Positions 4,749-5,002 of a DNA stretch of 5,002 bases are shown here, one piece after another. The DNA is taken from contig JABDEN010000046.1 of assembly GCA_013287025.1 (NCBI GenBank), forward strand, positions 1 through 5,002. The letters run 5' to 3'. Below the pieces are notes generated by a model that saw nothing but the letters and a program-made list of their open reading frames with translations, was not told where the DNA came from and made no database searches. Within the stretch, counting starts at the first letter, position 1, and every line of letters begins with the position of its first letter. A program made the position numbers and the translations under genes. Source of the DNA: Gammaproteobacteria bacterium (GTDB taxonomy: Bacteria; Pseudomonadota; Gammaproteobacteria; DSM-16500).

Positions 4749-5002
4749 ATGTTTTTTAGAAATGAAGAGTCCCCACAATCTTCTCCAATCGATTCCGAAA
4801 ATCAGGGGGAAAAAAAGGGTTTTCAATGTAGTCACGAGAACTGCAGAAGAAGTTTCACTCGAAAATCTAACTTAGAATCTCATATGGTCACGCATTTATC
4901 CAAAGAGGCACGAGAAAAGGCGAGAGTTGCTTGTAAACATCCAGGATGCGATAAGACTTGCGCATCACAAAAGGTTTTAAGCGTCCATATGCGAACGCAC
5001 AC
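4749..5002 (+). CDS. C2H2 (TFIIIA-type) zinc-finger protein, 3'-partial
   Basis: Eighty-four codons are visible and the frame stays open at the window edge. Residues 1-24 are polar and Ser/Pro/Glu-rich, probably disordered. Finger 1 is C27-x4-C32-x3-F36-x5-L42-x2-H45-x3-H49, a complete match to the classical eukaryotic C2H2 consensus. Finger 2 is C62-x4-C67-x12-H80-x3-H84, with Leu77 kept but Cys71 in place of the core Phe. The 12-residue linker (LSKEAREKARVA) is longer than the canonical TGEKP linker. By helix numbering, positions -1, 2, 3 and 6 are R, S, N, S (finger 1) and S, K, V, V (finger 2). AGGT lies just upstream of the ATG, and the gene diverges from kdsB, so it has bacterial expression signals. 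Bacterial Ros/MucR fingers use different spacing, so acquisition from a eukaryote is likely. DNA binding or a host-nucleus role is inference; more fingers may follow beyond the window. Confidence 0.85.
   Translation, partial: MFFRNEESPQSSPIDSENQGEKKGFQCSHENCRRSFTRKSNLESHMVTHLSKEAREKARVACKHPGCDKTCASQKVLSVHMRTH

Noticed and set aside
4587..4835. Minus-strand open frame across the intergenic region and zinc-finger start
   Set aside because: It is antisense to the clear C2H2 gene, has no domain and no good start signal; it is an AT-rich chance frame.
1..5002. tRNA, rRNA, CRISPR array or riboswitch
   Set aside because: No cloverleaf-like run, conserved rRNA segment, regularly spaced direct repeats or known riboswitch core was seen by eye on either strand.

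Overview
The window looks like the chromosome of an AT-rich, LPS-bearing, host-associated gammaproteobacterium, most plausibly a Legionellales/Coxiellaceae-type intracellular bacterium (inference). The core genes kdsB, murI and rlmJ indicate a Gram-negative cell, with rlmJ being typically gammaproteobacterial. They sit next to two genes of eukaryotic flavour: an ankyrin-repeat protein and a protein with TFIIIA-type C2H2 zinc fingers. That mix is typical of bacteria living inside amoebae or other eukaryotic cells.

Layout. Positions 1-1569 (+) hold the 3' part of a large ankyrin-repeat gene that begins before the window. Its last ~43 codons lie inside a GC-rich palindromic element (1439-1583) with 10-bp terminal inverted repeats, which supplies the stop codon. 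A second, unrelated long palindrome follows at about 1624-1740. Then comes a terminator (1766-1801) for the minus-strand gene at 1821-2027, a small OsmB-like glycine-zipper lipoprotein. Positions 2143-4531 (-) form a tightly packed transcription unit in the order kdsB, murI, rlmJ, with junctions of 0 and 1 nt. A 217-bp AT-rich divergent intergenic region (4532-4748) separates kdsB from a C2H2 zinc-finger gene starting at 4749 (+), which runs off the end of the window.

How the genes work together. KdsB activates Kdo for LPS inner core/lipid A assembly and MurI makes D-glutamate for peptidoglycan, so the unit is envelope-centred. RlmJ, a 23S rRNA m6A methyltransferase, is co-transcribed as the third gene. 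The OsmB-like lipoprotein is a probable envelope stress protein and may have its own promoter. The flanking ankyrin and zinc-finger genes are candidate host-interaction factors. No secretion signal or experimental link can be shown from sequence alone.

The most notable observations are: tandem eukaryote-type C2H2 fingers in a bacterial context; an ankyrin protein whose C-terminus is replaced by a translated palindromic repeat; an internal duplication of a non-ankyrin helical module in the same protein; and residue changes at normally conserved sites in KdsB (Asp to Asn in the C-terminal 'DTPE' motif) and MurI (CNT to CSS).
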